A stretch of DNA of 19,262 nt, taken from the NCBI RefSeq assembly GCF_004359215.1, contig NC_090612.1, forward strand, positions 1,622,911 through 1,642,172, read 5' to 3'. Both the position numbers and the translations under genes were made by a program. The notes below the pieces were generated by a model. It worked only from the letters and a program-made list of their open reading frames with translations, was not told the origin of the DNA and searched no databases. How positions within the stretch are numbered: the stretch's first letter is position 1; the number at the start of each line of letters is the position of its first letter. Positions 15,798-19,262 of this stretch are shown in pieces. The DNA comes from Bremia lactucae. Taxonomy: Eukaryota > Oomycota > Peronosporomycetes > Peronosporales > Peronosporaceae.

Positions 15798-17775
15798 TGA
15801 GAGCTCTTTTGAGGCGGTTCGGGACAGTCTTTCAACGCTGGAGCGTCAGCTGGACATTCTTGTGAGGATGCAGCAATCTGCGGCACGACCGCCTGTCTCG
15901 GCGCAAGCACATTTAAGTCCACGTGGAAAGGGTCCCGATATGGCTTAAGCAAGCCAACGTAGAACACTGAGTGTACGCAGCTTGCTAGGAAGGTTTGCGT
16001 ATAAGCTAGGCCCTTTTGGCCACGACCGTAAAAGGTCCAACAAAGTGCGGGCGCATTTTGGTCTTGAAGACCGTGGAAATCAAGTTAGTAGGTAGATTTT
16101 TAGCGTTTAATAAAACTCGGTCTCCTGCCACAAAAACATTAATACAGCTTCTGCCTTTGGCATCTGCTTATTCTTTTTGTTTGTCTTGGCTACTAGTCAT
16201 AGTCTCACGTACGTGTCTTAACACAGTCGATCGCGTCGCGAAGAGCTCGCTTACTTGTTTCCGAACGGTAAGATGGCTGATATCAGCAAGCCTATCGGCT
16301 AATCCCCCCCACCAAGCCCTGGGCCACGCAGTGTTATCGTTAAAAGGAACGCGTGGGTGGGTAAGACTGCTGACAGCGGAGTATAGCCTGTAGAGGCATG
16401 TACAGTGTTTTTAAACGCAAATTCCACTACTGGGAGCATTGAGCTCCAGTGTTTTGGTGTCTGAGCACACACACTGCGTAAAGCGTCTTCAATCAAGCGA
16501 TTGAAACGCTCATATTTGACTATCGGTCTGCGGATAGTCCGCGGTGGACATGTCCTATCTGGTGCCAAGCACTCGGATAATCAATTTCCAGAATTATCCG
16601 TGAACCGGGGGTTCCGATCAGAGACAATTGCCACTGGCAAACCGTGTTGTCGAAACACGCGATCAATAAACAGCCTTGCTGTACCTTCACCATCAATGAA
16701 ATCCGGCACAGCCACTAAGTGAGCCATTTTGCTCAATCGGTCAACAAAGACCACAATGCCGGAGTTTACCGGCGGAATCCTTCGGTAGACCGAAACCAAA
16801 TTCAATACTAATGGAACCCAACACCCTATGGGTACGGGCAAACTTGCCAGTGGCGCAGCAGCATGCGCCGAGAGTTTAAGCCGTTGGCAAGTTTCGCATG
16901 TGCGATTGTATGGGCTTACCCATTTGTAAAACTTGGGCCACCAATAAATCTGGCTTACAGAGCCGTAGGTCTTTTCTCTACCGAGATGACCACCAAAAAT
17001 GCCTCATAAAAAATTCGATACTTCAAATTCTCGTCATAAGGAACAACGATGCGCGGAGTATTCGCAGCATCCGGGGCAATGAAGTAACAAGGTTGTTAAT
17101 GATAGAAAATCGATGTGGCGTTGCACGCAAAACGTGCCGACAATTTTAAAATTCGATTCAGTGCTCTTTAGAGCCCGTAGCAGAGCTACACACTGTTCAT
17201 CCTTGGCGTAAGCCCAATGGATTAATTTAGTAATAGGCGACATTATAGTCGTAAAATGAGATAGCTCATAAGCTAAAGCATTCTGCTTGCCAGGCTTATA
17301 CTTCACCTAGAAGTTATATTCGGCATAAAAGGATAGCCATCGGGCCATTCTCTGTGAGAGATGGGGCGACTTAGTCGCAGTGCGTAATGACGCGTGATCT
17401 GTATATATCACAAACGGCTGAGCGCCTAGCAGATGAACTCTAAATTTGACGAGAGCATACTTCATAGCAAGTAACTCTTTGTCATGAACTGGGTAGTTCT
17501 TTTTCGCAGCCTTAAGCTGTCTAGATTCGAACGCAAATGCTCATCAGCATCTGTTTGTAACAAAGCACTGCCTATGGCAAAATCTGATGCGTCACAGACG
17601 ACACTGAAAGGCCAATTTGGATTCGGCAGTGTCAGAATCGGGGCATGGATAAGACTAACCTTAACTACTTGAAACGCATTATGTTCGGTGCTAGTCCAGC
17701 ACCTTTCTGTATCCTTTTTTAGGAAATTAGATGATTGCACAGCCATTTCAGCGTAATTTTCGCTATATTTGTGAC
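15793..17775 (-). pseudogene. pol: Family 1 pol: RNase H and integrase (copy B)
   Basis: In order on the minus strand come the RT thumb (ENYAEMAVQSSNFLKKDT) and the RNase H domain with CDASDFAIGSALLQTDAD. After a shift near 17525 come YPVHDKELLAMKYAL and VIYTDHASLRTATKS. An in-frame TAG precedes VKYKPGKQNALAYELSH, where the usual Asp of the ADALS motif is Tyr. The integrase follows: zinc-binding part GGHLGREKTYGSVSQIYWW and CETCQR. In the core the first catalytic Asp is Glu (SIEFGFGLP), followed by a frameshift, VDRLSKMAH and VSDRNPRFT. The third acidic residue lies in ERFNRLIEDALRS in a different frame. The tail holds the GPY/F module (RPHFVGPFTVV, HSVFYVGLLKPYR). Many shifts and stops make it inactive. 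Its RT side is cut by family 3. Confidence 0.88.
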
Positions 17776-17811
17776 GGGGTGTATCGTTACATGAAATTAA
17801 CACTTAAAGGT

Positions 17812-18210
17812 TGTTGATTAATATATTATCTAAAAGGTAGATAATATTTGGAGGATATTACTTTATATAGTAATATCCTGAATTCTTATCCATAAATAGG
17901 TATAGGCCATTATATCTATTTATTCCGCAGACTAATCAGCTGTAGAGGTATACAGATAAGATAAAGATAAGAATTCCATTACATGTTTCGATATTAGATT
18001 ATAATTAAGTTAGCATTTACAAGATAGAAAGAGAGACACTTGATAATATTAGTACAGTTTTCATTTTACCCTCCTTATGCTAGTTACCTTAAAGAGAAGT
18101 CTTCCTCTGCACGTACTAGTGTACGTGAAATAACGTGAGGCACCACTCGCAACTGAAGCAGTGCGAAGTGGACTTGTATGAAGCAGTACAAGTCGTAGTG
18201 CTCCGTTACA
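17812..18210 (+). repeat. Family 3 5' LTR
   Basis: The 399-bp segment starts TGTTGATTAATATATTATC and ends CCGTTACA, followed by the PBS. The start is inferred from the TG and the end of recognisable pol sequence. It contains perfect hairpins ATATTATCTA/TAGATAATAT (17823-17847), AGGATATTACT/AGTAATATCCT (17852-17879), GAATTCTTATC/GATAAGAATTC (17880-17976), CACGTAC/GTACGTG (18110-18127) and GACTTGTA/TACAAGTC (18171-18194). No second copy is in the window. Confidence 0.72.
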
Positions 18211-18212
18211 CC

Positions 18213-18221
18213 TGGTAGCAC
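18213..18221 (+). other. Primer binding site, family 3
   Basis: TGGTAGCAC two bases after the LTR end, with the same core as families 1 and 2. Initiator tRNA-Met priming is inferred. Confidence 0.68.
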
Positions 18222-18260
18222 TTTGTAGTCCGTCCAAGGACCAGATTTCTCACATCTAAC

Positions 18261-18866
18261 ATGAACATGTTAGATGATAGTGGGAATACGCATCACGTTT
18301 GCCCTGAAAGCTACTCCTTTCTAAGTGACATAGAAAGGAGTGTGGTCGAACGAATGAGTTCGACCGTAGGAAACGATGCAATCTTCGCAATGCTGTCCAA
18401 TTTGGACAGAGATGCCCTCCATTCAGCCATCGTCAAGTTCATACAACATGAACTTGACGAGATGAAGGATAAAGTAGCCTTGCTGAATCAGCAAGGCTCT
18501 CAACAGGCAGAACTGTTGAGGTTACAACAGGCACTGACCCCTGTACCTGGGATGACGCAAACGCGTCGTCCCGTAACTCTAAAGATTGACATCTCTAAGT
18601 ATAGGGGAGTCGAAGAAGACTCCCTCTTGAGATGGTTCGTCGAGTTGAACGATGCCATAAGGGCACGTCACATCATCGACGAGCAAATGCAAGTCGCGTT
18701 CGCTCAATCAAATTTGGCAGGTCGTGCCAAAACTTGGGCATTGGGCCTTAAGTTGCGCGACCCATACGTCTTTGGGTCGCTAGAGGCTTTTAAAGCGCGG
18801 CTCAAACAGACGTTTGAACCACCAAGGGCTGAGTTCAGAGCTTCTGAAACTCAAGCAAGGCAAGCG
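18261..18866 (+). pseudogene. gag: Ty3/gypsy family 3 gag (3'-truncated)
   Basis: The frame is open and undamaged from ATG at 18261 (a second ATG two codons later) to the junction with array 3 at about 18866, roughly 200 codons. The last 24 codons of the open frame belong to the array and are accidental. The N-terminal half is acidic and coiled-coil-like (KFIQHELDEMKDKVALLNQQ). The capsid core follows: VTLKIDISKYRGVEEDSLLR, AFAQSNLAGRAKTWALGLKL, FKARLKQTFEPPRAEFRA. I associate this type with Ty3/gypsy elements of Phytophthora and relatives. The reading frame is interrupted only by the truncation, so this copy may be younger than the others. The gene is packed with perfect inverted repeats, and its start codon lies at the tip of one. 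Confidence 0.87.
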
Positions 18867-18879
18867 CCGGGCACGCGCA
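18867..18879 (+). pseudogene. tRNA-His 3' fragment at array 3 start
   Basis: CCGGGCACGCGCA only. The same end of the gene is present at the start of array 2, where CGGGCACGCGCA remains. Confidence 0.85.
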
Positions 18880-19092
18880 ATCTTACACCGTATTTTATCA
18901 CTGAAAATCGATCTGGTCTTTTTATTAACGTGCCTGCATGAAGAAGCTTTTAGTTATGAAGTTCCACTGCCATTCGAAGTGAGAGGAAGCGGTGAGAATT
19001 TTTTGATATGTATAATCGACTACTGCGAAGCTGGCGGCATGCTCCACGCAAATGGCCAAGATTATTTTAAGCTAGTGCTGACGCTCGTCTGA

Positions 19093-19164
19093 GGGGATGT
19101 AGCTCAAATGGTAGAGCGCTCGCTAGCATGCGAGAGGTACAGGGATCGATACCCTGCTTCTCCA
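19093..19164 (+). pseudogene. tRNA-Ala, copy 13, anticodon loop one base short
   Basis: Identical to copy 1 except that one T of the anticodon loop is missing (CTCGC-TAGCAT-GCGAG). This leaves a 6-nt loop and displaces the anticodon. Confidence 0.75.
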
Positions 19165-19165
19165 G

Positions 19166-19237
19166 GCGTGTGTAGTATAGTGGTCAGTACCTCACCTTGT
19201 GGCGGTGATATCCCTGGTTCGAATCCGGGCACGCGCA
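19166..19237 (+). tRNA. tRNA-His (GTG), copy 13, intact
   Basis: All 72 nt are identical to copy 1 (101-172), although the two are about 19 kb apart and the spacers differ. It is preceded by a G at 19165. No T run follows at once. Confidence 0.93.
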
Positions 19238-19262
19238 ATCTTACGCCGTATGTTATCACTGA

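Larger units (their letters stand above)
18867..19262 (+). repeat. Tandem tRNA-Ala/tRNA-His array 3 (1 unit, runs off the end)
   Basis: Starts inside the 3' strand of a tRNA-His T stem, fused to the truncated family-3 gag. It contains a spacer, one Ala/His pair and the beginning of the next spacer. The spacer mixes array-2 features (GAAGCTGGCGGCAT) with array-1 features (ATGGCCAAGATTATTTTAAG). Confidence 0.92.

Noticed and set aside
15780..15947. A 58-codon plus-strand frame (starts MSYKNKTICESS)
   Set aside because: Most of it lies antisense to the conserved integrase tail, which explains the sequence; no independent support.

Overview
The window looks like a repeat-rich, gene-poor piece of an oomycete nuclear genome, probably Peronosporales (Phytophthora or a downy mildew). 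The evidence is eukaryotic-type tRNA genes with internal A and B boxes and no encoded CCA, plus Ty3/gypsy gag and pol fragments of types I associate with Phytophthora-like genomes. The species assignment is inference. No intact host protein gene was recognised. The assembly has a single unknown base at 2788 and a 100-base gap at 13243-13342.

Layout. (1) 1-2787: eight head-to-tail units of about 360 bp, each holding a tRNA-Ala(AGC) and a tRNA-His(GTG) separated by one G. (2) 2789-4117, minus: a broken gag and an LTR of Ty3/gypsy family 1. (3) 4118-5241: AT-rich spacer with a long hairpin. (4) 5242-6842: four more Ala/His units. (5) 6843-8678, plus: the 3' end of a family-1 element, comprising the integrase tail with chromodomain, a 1-kb 3' region and the 3' LTR. 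(6) 8679-9444: unassigned. (7) 9445-12645, minus: family-1 5' part (LTR, PBS, gag, protease, linker, start of RT). (8) 12646-12980: unassigned. (9) 12981-14542, minus: a family-2 element (LTRs and gag) spanning the gap and abutting a family-1 LTR fragment. (10) 14543-17800: a second family-1 3' part, inverted relative to (5), with RNase H, integrase and chromodomain. (11) 17812-18866, plus: the LTR and truncated gag of family 3. (12) 18867-19262: one more Ala/His unit.

The most notable signal is a reading frame on the opposite strand of family 1, between the end of pol and the 3' LTR. It is seen in two inverted copies (7182-8166 minus; 14733-15317 plus). In both copies it runs tail-to-tail into pol and overlaps its stop by the same 24 bp. 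Lesions sit at different places in the two copies, so the ancestral frame (about 315 codons) was probably open. I do not recognise the protein.

A second signal is the tRNA array. All 13 Ala/His junctions leave exactly one nucleotide, a G, between the discriminator base of tRNA-Ala and G1 of tRNA-His. One 3'-end cut of tRNA-Ala would therefore release tRNA-His already carrying G-1, which eukaryotes normally add with Thg1. A third is the unusual density of perfect short inverted repeats in the LTR and gag of family 3. All retroelement copies are incomplete, and none contains the RT catalytic core.
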